Assembly (NCBI GenBank): GCA_945911015.1
Contig: CAMDZW010000001.1
Coordinates: 62,001-126,000, forward strand
Direction of reading: 5' to 3'
Source: an uncultured Propionibacteriaceae bacterium
Lineage (GTDB): Bacteria; Actinomycetota; Actinomycetes; Propionibacteriales; Propionibacteriaceae
DNA length: 64,000 nucleotides
The translations under genes and the position numbers were made by a program. The notes under the pieces were generated by a model. That model searched no databases, was not told the DNA's origin, and saw only the letters and a list, made by a program, of their open reading frames with translations. Below, in pieces: positions 32,601-41,817 of this stretch (positions are counted from its first letter, which is position 1; every line of letters begins with the position of its first letter).

Positions 32601-35600
32601 TCATTGGAAGTCGCGGGAGGGATGTCGGCCCCGGATCACCTCGGCGATCCTCGGGTCGACCTCGGCCAACGGTGAGAGCCGGTCGGCCACCAGGTTGGTG
32701 GCGCCGTCCTGGCGTTCGATGATGCCGCGCACGACCAGTCCGGCCACATTGCGGGCGATGCGGCGATGTTTCTGCCACACCCCGGCGCTGACCACGACAT
32801 TGAGCATGCCGGTCTCGTCCTCGAGGCTGAGGAAGGTGACACCGCCGGCCGTACCGGGTCGTTGTCGATGGGTGACCAGTCCGGCAACATGGATCCGTCG
32901 CCCGGTCTCGACATCATCCAGGCGCTTGACCGCCCGGATCCCGTACCCCTGCAGGAGTTCCCGCACATGTTCCAGCGGATGCAGCTCGGGGGTGATCCCG
33001 GTGGCCCACAGGTCGGCATGGGTGGTTTCGACACCATCCATGCCCGGCAGCATCGGCGGTGGCGCCACTGGTGCCGAGCCGAGCAGTTGGTCCTGCGACT
33101 CGCTGAAGCCGGCCTGCCACAGCGCCTGACGTCGGTCCAATCCCAGCCCTTCACAGGCGCCGGCAGTCGCCAATGCTTCGAGCTGGGCTGTGGTCAGCCC
33201 GGCACGCCGCGACAGGTCAGTCAGATCGGTGAATGGCGCCTCCTCACGGGCGGCGACGATCCGCTGCGCCACGTCGAGCCCTATCCCGCGGACCTGGTCC
33301 AGTCCCAGCCGGCAGGCGAATCCGGCATCGCGGCGGTGGGTCAGGGTCGGATCCGGTGCGTGCGGATCGTACGGGGTCGTCTCCCACTCCCGCTGCAGGC
33401 AACTGTCCATCCCGCTGGGGCGTGACTCACCCGTACATTCAAGGCCTGCTTGGGATCCGGAGGACATGATGTCGGGCCGCAACACCTCGACCCCGTGCCG
33501 GCGTGCATCGGCCACCAGCGACTGCGGCGAGTAGAAGCCCATCGGTTGGGACCGCAGCAGTCCGGCCAGGAAAACTGCCGGGTAGTGCAGCTTGAACCAG
33601 GAGCTGACATAGACCAACAGTGCGAACGACAGCGAATGGCTCTCGGCGAACCCGAAACTGGCAAAGGACAGGATCTGTTGATAGATCGTGTCGGCGACTT
33701 CGCCGGTCAGTCCCCGTCGCTCCATCCCGGCAAACAGGGTTTCGCGGATCGACTCGATCCTTTCCAGCCCTCGTTTGGATCCCATCGCCCGGCGTAGCAG
33801 ATCGGCATCATCTGCCGAACAGTCACCGATCGCGATCGCCATCTGCATCAGCTGCTCCTGGAACAGCGGGATCCCCAGCGTCCGCTTCAGCACCGGTTCC
33901 AGATCGGGGTGGACATAGGTGACCGGGTCCTGTCCGGTGGCCCGACGGATGTAGGGGTGGACCGCGCCGCCCTGGATCGGTCCCGGCCGGATCAGCGCGA
34001 TCTCGATGGCCAGGTCATAGAACGTGCGGGGTCGCAGCCTCGGCAGGGTCCCGATCTGAGCGCGGCTCTCCACTTGGAAGACCCCGATCGAGTCCGCCCG
34101 GCACAACATGTCATAGACGGCCGGTTCCTCTTGGGGCAGTGTCTGCAGTGTCCAGTGTTCGTCAAGGTGATCACCGGCCAGCTCCATCATGTGGTTGATG
34201 GCGCCGAGCATCCCCAACCCCAGCAGGTCAAACTTGACCAGCCCCATGTAGGCACAGCCGTCCTTGTCCCACTGGACGACGGTCCGCTTCTCCATTCGAG
34301 CCCGTTCGATCGGCACCACCTCACCGATCGGCCGTTCGGTGAGGATCATGCCCCCGGAGTGGATGCCCAGATGGCGGGGAGCCTTCAGGAACTCCTGCGC
34401 CAAGGTCCGCACCTGCACCGGCACCCCCGACTCGTCCTCACTGGTCGACGATGAGGCATCCACCAGCGATGCCGACCAGCCGTCGATCTGCTTGGACCAC
34501 GCATCCTGTTGTCCGGTGGAGAATCCGAGCGCCTTGGCCGCATCACGGACCGCCATCCGCGGCCGATAGGTGATCACATTCGCCACCTGTGCAGCATTGC
34601 GCCGACCATAGCGTTCGTAGACCCACTGGATCACCTCCTCGCGGCGGTCGGAGTCAAAGTCGACGTCGATGTCGGGTTCGTCGTCACGATGGACCGACAG
34701 GAACCGTTCGAAGGGCAGACCGTAAAAAACCGGGTCGATCGCGGTGATCCCCAAGGCATAGCAGACCGCTGAGCTAGCCGCAGAGCCCCTGCCCTGACAG
34801 AGGATCCCTTCCCCGCGGGCGAAAGCGACAATGTCGTGGACGATCACGAAGTAGCCGGCGAAGTCCTTGTCCCCAATCACCGTCAACTCATGGGCGATCC
34901 GCTGGCGTGCCTTCTCGGCATGTGGCCGAGCAGCATAGTGCTGCTCGAATCCTTGCCAGGTCAGATGTTCCAACCATTCCTGTGCGGTCCAACCTTCGGG
35001 GATGCCATGTTTGGGCAGTTTCGGCGTCGCCGCCTGTAGGTCGAAACCGGTGATCTGGGACAGCTCGACACTGCGGTGGACCGCCTCCGGATGTCGTGCG
35101 AACCGGGCTGCCATCTCCGCGCCGGACCGCAGGCAGGCCCCACCCCAGGGGGGCAGCCACCCATCCATCTCCGCGAGCCCACGCCGGGCTCGGACTGCTG
35201 CCATCGCATCCGCCAGCCGGTGGTCCTGGGGTCGGGCGTAGTGCACATTGTTGGTCGCCACCACCGGCAGACCTCGCTCCTCGGCCAGTCCGGCCAGGAT
35301 CTGGTTGTGTTCCTGATCGGCCGGTAGGCCGTGGTCGATCAGCTCGACATGGACCGTCTCCGCGCCGAACCGGTCCACCAACCGGTCCAGTTCCGCACCC
35401 GCTCCCTGCCACCCGTGTGAGGCCAGTGCTTGCCGTACCCAGCCCTTGCGGCAGCCGGTCAGCACCATCCAGTGACCACGTCCCCGGTCGACCAGTTCGT
35501 CGAGGTCATGATCGGGCCGCCCCTTCTCGTCGCCGCGCAGGTTGGCCTCGGTGATGGCCGCTGACAACCGGTGATAGCCCTCCACCCCGATGGCCAGCAC

Positions 35601-36050
35601 CAACAGGTGGCTCCCGGACGGGTCGGCCACCCCGTTCTGGGGCCCGGCCAGACCCAGCGAGAGCTCTGCCCCGTACGTGGTGGTGAGGGTTTTTCCCTTC
35701 CTCACATGGAACTTCGCGGTCTCGGCGAAGAGCGGGGCGCCGGCGAAACCATCATGGTCGGTGAGGGCAAGTCCGGACAGGCCGAGCCGTACAGCTTGTT
35801 CGACCAGGGCATCCGGGGAGCTGGCGCCGTCCAGGAAGCTGTAGTGGGTGTGACAGTGCAGCTCGGCATAGGGCACCACCGGACCGGCAGGGCCGAGTTC
35901 CTCTGTGGTGCCGGTATAGCGATGACGCGTGCGGCTGACCGGGCCCGGATCGTACGGGACATCGGCACGCTGCCAGCGCTGGGCCCGTTCAGGCCCGCTG
36001 AGTCGCTTCTCGAGCTCCTGCCAGGAGATCGGTGGATTGTTGAACCCCAT
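32601..36050 (-). CDS. dnaE2: Error-prone DNA polymerase III alpha subunit
   Basis: DnaE2 is the translesion polymerase of the actinobacterial mutasome. The 1149-residue protein has the PHP domain near the start (ELHCHTHYSFLDGASSPDAL, TDHDGFAGA), the polymerase acidic motif DDEPDIDVDFDSDRREE, and the C-terminal OB-fold domain (RIHVAGLVTHRQRPGTAGGV). The N-terminal MGFNNPPISWQELEKRLSG is typical of DnaE2 rather than DnaE1, as is the ~1100-residue length without the DnaE1 tail. It starts 8 nt after the imuB stop, completing the imuA'-imuB-dnaE2 operon under a LexA box at 38303-38318. Confidence 0.95.
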   Translation of the reverse strand: MGFNNPPISWQELEKRLSGPERAQRWQRADVPYDPGPVSRTRHRYTGTTEELGPAGPVVPYAELHCHTHYSFLDGASSPDALVEQAVRLGLSGLALTDHDGFAGAPLFAETAKFHVRKGKTLTTTYGAELSLGLAGPQNGVADPSGSHLLVLAIGVEGYHRLSAAITEANLRGDEKGRPDHDLDELVDRGRGHWMVLTGCRKGWVRQALASHGWQGAGAELDRLVDRFGAETVHVELIDHGLPADQEHNQILAGLAEERGLPVVATNNVHYARPQDHRLADAMAAVRARRGLAEMDGWLPPWGGACLRSGAEMAARFARHPEAVHRSVELSQITGFDLQAATPKLPKHGIPEGWTAQEWLEHLTWQGFEQHYAARPHAEKARQRIAHELTVIGDKDFAGYFVIVHDIVAFARGEGILCQGRGSAASSAVCYALGITAIDPVFYGLPFERFLSVHRDDEPDIDVDFDSDRREEVIQWVYERYGRRNAAQVANVITYRPRMAVRDAAKALGFSTGQQDAWSKQIDGWSASLVDASSSTSEDESGVPVQVRTLAQEFLKAPRHLGIHSGGMILTERPIGEVVPIERARMEKRTVVQWDKDGCAYMGLVKFDLLGLGMLGAINHMMELAGDHLDEHWTLQTLPQEEPAVYDMLCRADSIGVFQVESRAQIGTLPRLRPRTFYDLAIEIALIRPGPIQGGAVHPYIRRATGQDPVTYVHPDLEPVLKRTLGIPLFQEQLMQMAIAIGDCSADDADLLRRAMGSKRGLERIESIRETLFAGMERRGLTGEVADTIYQQILSFASFGFAESHSLSFALLVYVSSWFKLHYPAVFLAGLLRSQPMGFYSPQSLVADARRHGVEVLRPDIMSSGSQAGLECTGESRPSGMDSCLQREWETTPYDPHAPDPTLTHRRDAGFACRLGLDQVRGIGLDVAQRIVAAREEAPFTDLTDLSRRAGLTTAQLEALATAGACEGLGLDRRQALWQAGFSESQDQLLGSAPVAPPPMLPGMDGVETTHADLWATGITPELHPLEHVRELLQGYGIRAVKRLDDVETGRRIHVAGLVTHRQRPGTAGGVTFLSLEDETGMLNVVVSAGVWQKHRRIARNVAGLVVRGIIERQDGATNLVADRLSPLAEVDPRIAEVIRGRHPSRDFQ

Positions 36051-36058
36051 GGTGCACC

Positions 36059-37612
36059 TCAGTCATAGCTGGCTTCCACGACCCAGCCGGATGCTGCACA
36101 GCGCAACACCCAGGCACGGCCGGCCTCTCCCACCAGCTGGCAACGGGCGACCAGTCCGGCCGCCTCGTCCTCGACCCACCAGCGTTCGTCCACCGGCCAC
36201 GGCCCGGCCCAGGCGGTGACGTGTTGCCACCGGTCCTGCGCGATCCGGAACCGTGCCGGGTCCCCGGTCAGGAACCCTCGTTCGGTCAGTGCAACTCCTG
36301 CCCCGGTCTCGTCGACCACCGCCGCCGCGACCGGAGAGGGGAACACCCGGGTCGGCGCGGGGTCCGGCATGCTGCCGGGCCAGGGTTGGTCCGTCGCCCT
36401 GATCTGTCCCGTACGGGGAGTCACTCGCTCCCCCCACGGCACCAGGTGCTGCCGATCCGCAGCACCACGCCCACCTTGCAGCACTGGCCGTACGACCGCC
36501 TCATGTCCCAACAGTGACTGGATCTTGGCCACACCGCGATCGACCCGTTCGTCACTGCTGCTGCCCCACAGGGCTTCGGCATGGGCCGAGGTCGGTTCGA
36601 CCGCGACCGGCTCGAACCGGACCCGGGTGATCGGCCCGTCAAACAGCTGTTCCCGGGCGGCCGACTCGAGCTGCCACCGGACCCGGTCCACCAGGTCTGC
36701 GGTGTCGAACCAGGTGGTGTGGGCCCAGCCGCGTGACAGGATCGTCTCCCGATCGGTCTCGACCTCGAGGTGGAGCTCGACACAGACCAGGTGGTCCGCG
36801 GCCAATCCGGCGACGAACTGCTCCGCAGTCTGCCGAACACTGAAGCCGACCGCCTCACTGGAGGTCAGCCCTGGTTCGAACTCGATGTCACAGGCCCGTT
36901 CCGGAGGCGGGGTCCGGGGTGCCCAGGCGGGCTGCATCCGCCCCCGCAGCAGCTGGTGCACCGCTCGTCCATGGCCACCGAACCGCGCCACCACCGCATC
37001 GGTCGGCAACGCGAGGAATTCGCCCACCCGGGTCATCCCCAGCCGACGCAGCAGTCCGACCAGCTCACCTCCGGATCCGATGTCGGCCAGGACATCGACC
37101 GGCAGCCCGGACCAGAACTCGGCCGACCCACCCGGTGGGACCACGACGCATTCCTGGACGGTGGCGCGGCGGGCAGCCTGCTCGGCGGTGTGGACTTCGT
37201 CGGCGATCCCGGCCCGGACGTCCCAGACGCCGTGGGCCACGAGCTTCTCGGTGAAGATCGCCGCTGCCTGGTCCTCCGTGCCGTGGTAACCCCGTGCCAC
37301 GATCGGTAGTGCCATCAGCCCCGGCCGCAACGGAGCGACCCCGGGACGCAGCGACTCCACCACGGCCAGCATCGGCTCGAACAGGCGAACGTCACGCTCC
37401 GGATTGGCCGGGACCACCACCAGCTGCGGGCACCGGGCCTGGGCATCACGGCGACGCATGCCCCGCCGCACGCCCTCGACACGGGCAACGGCATTGCAGG
37501 CCAGCACGCGATTGGCCGACATCACCGCCAGCGGCGCCATCCGCCCCAGCCCGATCTCGGTGGCCGCGGCGACGGCTGGCCAGTCGGGACACCACAGGGC
37601 CATCATCCTCAT
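36059..37612 (-). CDS. imuB: ImuB, catalytically inactive Y-family DNA polymerase
   Basis: The 517-residue protein starts MRMMALWCPDWPAVAAATEI. It belongs to the Y-family polymerase superfamily but lacks the catalytic Asp-Glu residues, as expected for ImuB, which bridges DnaE2 and the beta clamp. The clamp-binding motif is not obvious to me. Little-finger-like sequence and the C-terminal RRWWVEDEAAG-type region match actinobacterial ImuB. ATG 37612 overlaps the imuA' stop by an ATGA junction. Longer in-frame readings pass into imuA'. Confidence 0.9.
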   Translation of the reverse strand: MRMMALWCPDWPAVAAATEIGLGRMAPLAVMSANRVLACNAVARVEGVRRGMRRRDAQARCPQLVVVPANPERDVRLFEPMLAVVESLRPGVAPLRPGLMALPIVARGYHGTEDQAAAIFTEKLVAHGVWDVRAGIADEVHTAEQAARRATVQECVVVPPGGSAEFWSGLPVDVLADIGSGGELVGLLRRLGMTRVGEFLALPTDAVVARFGGHGRAVHQLLRGRMQPAWAPRTPPPERACDIEFEPGLTSSEAVGFSVRQTAEQFVAGLAADHLVCVELHLEVETDRETILSRGWAHTTWFDTADLVDRVRWQLESAAREQLFDGPITRVRFEPVAVEPTSAHAEALWGSSSDERVDRGVAKIQSLLGHEAVVRPVLQGGRGAADRQHLVPWGERVTPRTGQIRATDQPWPGSMPDPAPTRVFPSPVAAAVVDETGAGVALTERGFLTGDPARFRIAQDRWQHVTAWAGPWPVDERWWVEDEAAGLVARCQLVGEAGRAWVLRCAASGWVVEASYD

Positions 37613-38292
37613 CCGAGAAGCACCAGCCTGTGTCCGTCCTCGATCTGAGGTGCGGCGATGACAGGGTCGGCGTCCGGATCCGGAGGAAGCCGGATCCGAG
37701 CCCGCCGTACGGGGGCGCTGGGGCCGAGGCACTCGACGTCGGCGGTCCGGGAGCGGAGTCGGCCCCAGCCGGAGTCGGCCCCCTCCCAGGACTGGCCGGT
37801 GATCCGCAGTTCGCTGTCAGCCCCGGGCCACGGTCCCTGCACCACCAAGGTGGCGGACCGTTTCCGCAGGCGGGCGTGCAGCTGGGCCGCGACCCGGGGT
37901 CGGACCTCGCCCGGCGGAGCGAGCCAGATCAGCGGCACCACATCGATCAGAGTGGCGGTGACCTTCGCCCAGTCGGCCCCGGGGTCAGGGATCCAGATCG
38001 TCCGGTCCAGATTGATCCCGTGCTGGGCGGCGGCTTCGACCCCGAGGTCAGCGACCCCGATCACCGCCACCCAGCTTCCCGTCCGGGAGGGCTCGGCCAG
38101 CAGGGTCAGGGCCAGGCTTGCCTGGTCCACCCGACAACTCCCACCGGTCCGCAACTGGACCAGCCCGGCCAGATCCGCTGCCATCGCCACCGGCACCCGA
38201 GGACCGCCCTGCACCCGCTCCATTCGGGCACGCAGGGCCGCAATGGTCGCCGACCTGGAGTCGGGACCTGCGGGAAGCGCTGTGACAGCCAC
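37609..38292 (-). CDS. ImuA', RecA-fold mutasome protein
   Basis: The 227-residue protein (VAVTALPAGPDSRSATIAAL) resembles actinobacterial ImuA' (Rv3395c-like): a partial RecA-type core with VAVIGVADLGVEAAAQHGINLDRTIW and no Walker A. It helps ImuB and DnaE2 in damage-induced mutagenesis. GTG 38292 is the start; no strong ribosome site is seen, and the LexA box begins 11 nt upstream, so the mRNA leader must be very short. It heads the mutasome operon. Confidence 0.85.
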   Translation of the reverse strand: MAVTALPAGPDSRSATIAALRARMERVQGGPRVPVAMAADLAGLVQLRTGGSCRVDQASLALTLLAEPSRTGSWVAVIGVADLGVEAAAQHGINLDRTIWIPDPGADWAKVTATLIDVVPLIWLAPPGEVRPRVAAQLHARLRKRSATLVVQGPWPGADSELRITGQSWEGADSGWGRLRSRTADVECLGPSAPVRRARIRLPPDPDADPVIAAPQIEDGHRLVLLG

Positions 38293-38302
38293 CCATCAAT
38301 AA

Positions 38303-38318
38303 TCAAACACACGTTCGA
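38303..38318. promoter_or_regulatory. LexA (SOS) box upstream of the imuA'-imuB-dnaE2 operon
   Basis: TCAAACACACGTTCGA differs at one base from the actinobacterial consensus TCGAAC-N4-GTTCGA and lies 11 nt before the imuA' start. Location and gene content agree with SOS control. Confidence 0.85.
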
Positions 38319-38570
38319 GAGTGTCAAGCCCGACTGTGCATTGCCGAAACACACTGTCCACAGGTGGGTCATCCGGCTGTGGTGAGGCGTAACGCCGTTG
38401 CTCGCGGCCACCCTCTCATGGCAGGCTGGGCCCCAGCGGCGTCTCCGACGCCCAGCCTCTGCCAGCCCCCAGCGCTGGCAGGCCAGGGCGAAGGGGAGCA
38501 GATCCTCCGGACTCATCGACATTCACGGACCGAACACACGTGCTGGGGACGAGGTGTGGACGGGACGATC

Positions 38571-39041
38571 ATGACCAAGGCCAGTGACTTCAAGGGGCGT
38601 GTCCGAGCGCGGATGCGTGTCACCGGGGAGCCCTACACCACGGCGCGAGCGGCCGTCCTGGCCGAGCCGCCACCGGACCGGCAGCGTCTCGCGCAGCGGG
38701 AGCAGGAGCGTATCGTCGCCCGCTGGTTCGACAACGGCCGACTGCGATCGATCCCCGCCCGCCGCAAGGTCCGAGTGGCGGTGCTGCTCGAGATCCTGAG
38801 CCGATTCACCCCCGGCGAAATCCTCACCGAGCCCGAGCTCGGCGTCCGACTGTCCCAAGTGCACCCTGACGTCGCCCACCTGCGTCGCGAACTCGTCGGG
38901 TACGGCTACTTCAGCCGCCGCGACGGGCAGTACCGGGTCTCGACCGAGCCGCCGGCCAGGACTCCGGCCCAGCGCCGGGAACTCCCTGCCTGGGAACGGA
39001 TCTGGCTGCCCCGCTTCCTGGCACAGGAGGTCACCCGATGA
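38571..39041 (+). CDS. DUF2087 domain protein 1
   Basis: The 156-residue protein has an N-terminal FKGRVRARMRVTGEPYTTAR segment and a DUF2087 domain, a winged-helix-like module: RWFDNGRLRSIPARRKVRVA, LLEILSRFTPGEILTEPEL and VAHLRRELVGYGYFSRRDGQ. DUF2087 is often found as a putative transcription factor-like domain with unknown role. ATG 38571 is chosen over earlier in-frame codons on length and composition. It overlaps the next DUF2087 gene by 4 nt (ATGA). The 274 nt between it and imuA' hold the LexA box and otherwise nothing I recognise. Confidence 0.78.
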   Translation: MTKASDFKGRVRARMRVTGEPYTTARAAVLAEPPPDRQRLAQREQERIVARWFDNGRLRSIPARRKVRVAVLLEILSRFTPGEILTEPELGVRLSQVHPDVAHLRRELVGYGYFSRRDGQYRVSTEPPARTPAQRRELPAWERIWLPRFLAQEVTR

Positions 39042-39637
39042 CCACCGCCGGACACGACTTCCTGCAACGCCGCCACGCCAGTGGCATCATTGCCGAGCTC
39101 ACCCGGTCAGCGAGCGCGGCCATCATCGCCGCCCTGCCAGCACGTCCCGGTGAGACCGCTGAGGCCACCGTCATCCAGCAGCGGACCGGCCTTGGAGCCA
39201 GAGAGTTCTGGACCACGGTGACGCGCCTTGCCGACCTCAAGCTGGTCCGCCACGCTTCGGGGCATCTCATGCTGGACCACGAGTCGATCACCACGGTGTC
39301 ACAAGGGTTGATCGCCGACAGTCCACTGGTCCCGCTGCTCGACGAGCGGCCACAGTTGCGCGCCTTCGTGGAGCGTGGCCGAGTGGTCCGCATGCCCACC
39401 GAGCCGAAGTTGGTGGACGAGCTCTACCTGGCGTTGGCCGAGCTGATCGAACGCGACACCGTGCTCACCGAACAGGAGATCAACCAGATCATCGCGGTGG
39501 TCCATGACGATCCGGCAGAGATCCGTCGAGGACTGGTCGATCGAGGTCTGGTGGAGCGCTCACCCGAGACGCAGACGTACCGCCGCCCAACATCTGATCA
39601 GTCCAAGCAGATGCTCGTTGAGTCCGAAGAACAATGA
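39038..39637 (+). CDS. DUF2087 domain protein 2
   Basis: The 199-residue protein has an N-terminal winged-helix-like region (ATVIQQRTGLGAREFWTTVT, RLADLKLVRHASGHLMLD) and a C-terminal DUF2087 domain (GRVVRMPTEPKLVDELYLAL, VLTEQEINQIIAVVHDDPAE, IRRGLVDRGLVERSPETQTY). It is coupled to the preceding DUF2087 gene, so the two may form a hetero-oligomeric DNA-binding complex; this is inference. Downstream lies a 289-nt gene-free stretch with degenerate repeats. Confidence 0.78.
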   Translation: MTTAGHDFLQRRHASGIIAELTRSASAAIIAALPARPGETAEATVIQQRTGLGAREFWTTVTRLADLKLVRHASGHLMLDHESITTVSQGLIADSPLVPLLDERPQLRAFVERGRVVRMPTEPKLVDELYLALAELIERDTVLTEQEINQIIAVVHDDPAEIRRGLVDRGLVERSPETQTYRRPTSDQSKQMLVESEEQ

Positions 39638-39700
39638 ATCGGCCGGTGGAAGACCCCGTCCTTGATGTGGTTCTGAAGATGTGGCGCCGATTTGGCGCCG

Positions 39701-39875
39701 GGCCAACACACCCCGGTGCGGGCCCGCGCAACCAGATGCGGGCCAGCCCTCATCCGGGGCTGGGCTGGCACGCCGCTACATGTGCTGGCCTCCCGGGAAG
39801 CCGGACAGGCCGGCGACGGGCCGGTCCGCAGGTGTGCTGGCCAACCGATACGTGTGCTGGGATCGGAGCAGGTGC
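39701..39875. repeat. Degenerate ~70-nt repeat, three units, in a gene-free stretch
   Basis: Units begin at 39701 (GGCCAACACACCCCGGTGC), 39767 (GGCACGCCGCTACATGTGCT) and 39839 (GGCCAACCGATACGTGTGCT), spaced 66 and 72 nt. They are only partly alike, most clearly in the A-C-x-TGTGCTGG part of units two and three. Also in the stretch (39638-39926) is a GGCGCC-N5-GGCGCC hairpin at 39683-39699. No protein is convincing here. Confidence 0.35.
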
Positions 39876-39926
39876 GCGGCCCGGGACCGCGGCCAGGCGT
39901 CAACCCGTTCTGTGCGCAGGAAGACG

Positions 39927-40565
39927 TCAGACCAGACCGTGACGCCAGGCCGCATTGACCGCGGAGGCCCGGTCGGAGACGCCAAGTTTGTCGTAGACAT
40001 GGAGAAGGTGGGTCTTCACCGTCGCTTCCCCGATCCGCAGTCGGGTCGAGATCGCCCGATTGGTCAACCCTTCGGCGACCAATCCGAGGACCTGTTGCTC
40101 CCGGGGGGACAGAGCCGGTACGGCTTCGGGCTCGCTCCCTGCCCCGCTGAGGGCCGACAAGGCTGCCCGGGTCAGCACGGTCCGTCCGGCGGCGACCTCA
40201 CTGACCGCCCGGACCAGTTCGTCGCGACCGGCATCCTTGAGCAGGAAGCCGTCTGCCCCGGCCTGCAGCGCCGACCGGATCTCGGAGTCAGTGTCATAGG
40301 TGGTCAGCACCAGGACGCGGGGCCGCTCCGGGTCCGCTGCTCGCAACCGTTTGATCGCCTCGACTCCACCCATGCCAGGCATTCTCAGGTCCATCACCAC
40401 CACATCCGGATCGCGATGCTCGACGACCTGCAGCGCTTCGACTCCGTCGGCAGCTTCACCGACGATCATCAAGCCTGGTTGGGATCCGAGCAGGCCGACC
40501 AGCCCGTCCCGGACGATCGGGTGGTCGTCGACCACGATCAGGGTGATGATCGACCCGGAGGTCAT
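39927..40565 (-). CDS. NarL/LuxR-family response regulator
   Basis: The 212-residue protein has a receiver domain (IITLIVVDDHPIVRDGLVGL; phospho-Asp in DPDVVVMDLRMPGMGG; Thr and Lys in LVLTTYDTD and FLLKDAGRDEL) and a C-terminal LuxR helix-turn-helix (LSPREQQVLGLVAEGLTNRA, ISTRLRIGEATVKTHL). ATG 40565 overlaps the kinase stop by ATGA. It is the partner of the kinase at 40562-41773. Targets are unknown; a 20-bp palindrome at 41818-41837 is the leading candidate site. Confidence 0.93.
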   Translation of the reverse strand: MTSGSIITLIVVDDHPIVRDGLVGLLGSQPGLMIVGEAADGVEALQVVEHRDPDVVVMDLRMPGMGGVEAIKRLRAADPERPRVLVLTTYDTDSEIRSALQAGADGFLLKDAGRDELVRAVSEVAAGRTVLTRAALSALSGAGSEPEAVPALSPREQQVLGLVAEGLTNRAISTRLRIGEATVKTHLLHVYDKLGVSDRASAVNAAWRHGLV

Positions 40566-41773
40566 CGCGACACCACCGCGCTCACGGTGCAACCCTTCCC
40601 GGGTCGGCTCTCGACATGGAACTCGCCGCTGGCCTCGGCCACCCGGTCGGCCATCCCCTTCAACCCGTGCCCGAAGGGTTGGTCCGGCGCCATCCCGATG
40701 CCGGTGTCGAAGATGTCGACCATGACCACCTCAGGGGTCAAGCTCAGCGACACGGTCACTTCACAGGGGCCAGCGTGGCGGGCCACATTGGTCAGGGACT
40801 CCTGCACGACCCGCAGCACCACCGGATCAGCGTTGCCATTTCCCGACGGGCAAGGATTTCCTGGCGTTCCGTCGATGACAGTCTCGGCCGGGTTCCCGGT
40901 ACGCGCCGACCAGACTGCCACCTCTGCCCGTACGGCATCGCCGAGTCCGGTGTCCTCGAGTTCGCGAGGAGCGAGCGCGGCGATCGCGCGGCGAGCCTGG
41001 TCGAGACAGTCGCGAGCCGACTGCTCAGCCGTCGCGAGCCGATGCCGTACGTCCGGATCAGCCTGGGGCGGTAATGCTTCCAGCTGCCGGATCACCCCGA
41101 CCAGGCCTTGGGCGACGGTGTCGTGGATCTCTCGTGACAGGCGGGCTCGTTCGGAGGTGATCCCGGCCTCACGGGCCTGTTCGACCAGTTGGTCGTGAAG
41201 TGCGATGTTCTGGGCGTGGGCTTCAGCGAGTTCGGCGGCGGCCCGTTCTCGCTCGACCGCCTCGGCCTCGCGTTCGGTGTCGAGCCGCATCATGACCAGC
41301 GCGATCATCACATTGACCACGGCCAGGATCACGAACACCCATGGCATGTTGCGCAGCCCGTGGATCCCGCCCGACTGCCCCAGGGCGCAGGTCAATCCGG
41401 TGGTGAACAGCACCAGCAGAGTCCAGCCGCGGGCGAAACCGGCACGGATGTCGAGATAGCCGACAAAAGCATAGATCGCAGTGAACGGATTGAGCAGGCT
41501 GGCCGACACCACCGCCACGGTGTGGATCACGTACACCACCGCCAGCACCCCTGGACGGTCGAGCCGATCTGACCACCGCAACCCGAGGATCCTCAACACA
41601 GCAAGGACTGCGGTGGGGATCAGTGACCACAGCATTGCGGTCACCTCGATCAGGGCAAAGGCAGCAACCCAACCGGCGATCTGTGACATCGCCAACAGCA
41701 CCAGCGGTGCGGGGCGCCCCCACCGCAGCAGGAACGGCATCAGACCCACCGGACCGACTTCACGCAGGGACAT
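40562..41773 (-). CDS. Two-component sensor histidine kinase
   Basis: The 403-residue protein (MSLREVGPVGLMPFLLRWGR) has about five or six membrane segments to residue ~165, a coiled linker (ERERAAAELAEAHAQNIALH), the HisKA_3 box ERARLSREIHDTVAQGLVGV with the phospho-His, and an ATPase domain with N box ESLTNVARHA and G boxes DTGIGMAP and GHGLKGMADR. It is complete and paired with the response regulator by an ATGA overlap. A CAGAAT box lies 6 nt before ATG 41773. It is divergent from an acyltransferase gene. Confidence 0.92.
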   Translation of the reverse strand: MSLREVGPVGLMPFLLRWGRPAPLVLLAMSQIAGWVAAFALIEVTAMLWSLIPTAVLAVLRILGLRWSDRLDRPGVLAVVYVIHTVAVVSASLLNPFTAIYAFVGYLDIRAGFARGWTLLVLFTTGLTCALGQSGGIHGLRNMPWVFVILAVVNVMIALVMMRLDTEREAEAVERERAAAELAEAHAQNIALHDQLVEQAREAGITSERARLSREIHDTVAQGLVGVIRQLEALPPQADPDVRHRLATAEQSARDCLDQARRAIAALAPRELEDTGLGDAVRAEVAVWSARTGNPAETVIDGTPGNPCPSGNGNADPVVLRVVQESLTNVARHAGPCEVTVSLSLTPEVVMVDIFDTGIGMAPDQPFGHGLKGMADRVAEASGEFHVESRPGKGCTVSAVVSR

Positions 41774-41817
41774 GCCTTGATTCTGCCCTCCCGCACGGCC
41801 ACCGGCCAGCCCTGACC

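Noticed and set aside
36059-37612. ImuB judged decayed because catalytic acidic residues are missing
   Set aside because: Lack of polymerase activity is the normal state of ImuB.
39683-39699. GGCGCC-N5-GGCGCC hairpin as terminator of the DUF2087 operon
   Set aside because: The stem is only 6 bp and no T-run follows; GGCGCC is itself a palindrome and frequent in GC-rich DNA.
39634-39942. 102-residue ORF overlapping the DUF2087 stop by ATGA
   Set aside because: The residue composition (Pro, Arg, Gly, Cys, Thr) is that of random high-GC frames, it overlaps the response-regulator end, and its DNA shows degenerate repeats rather than codon bias.
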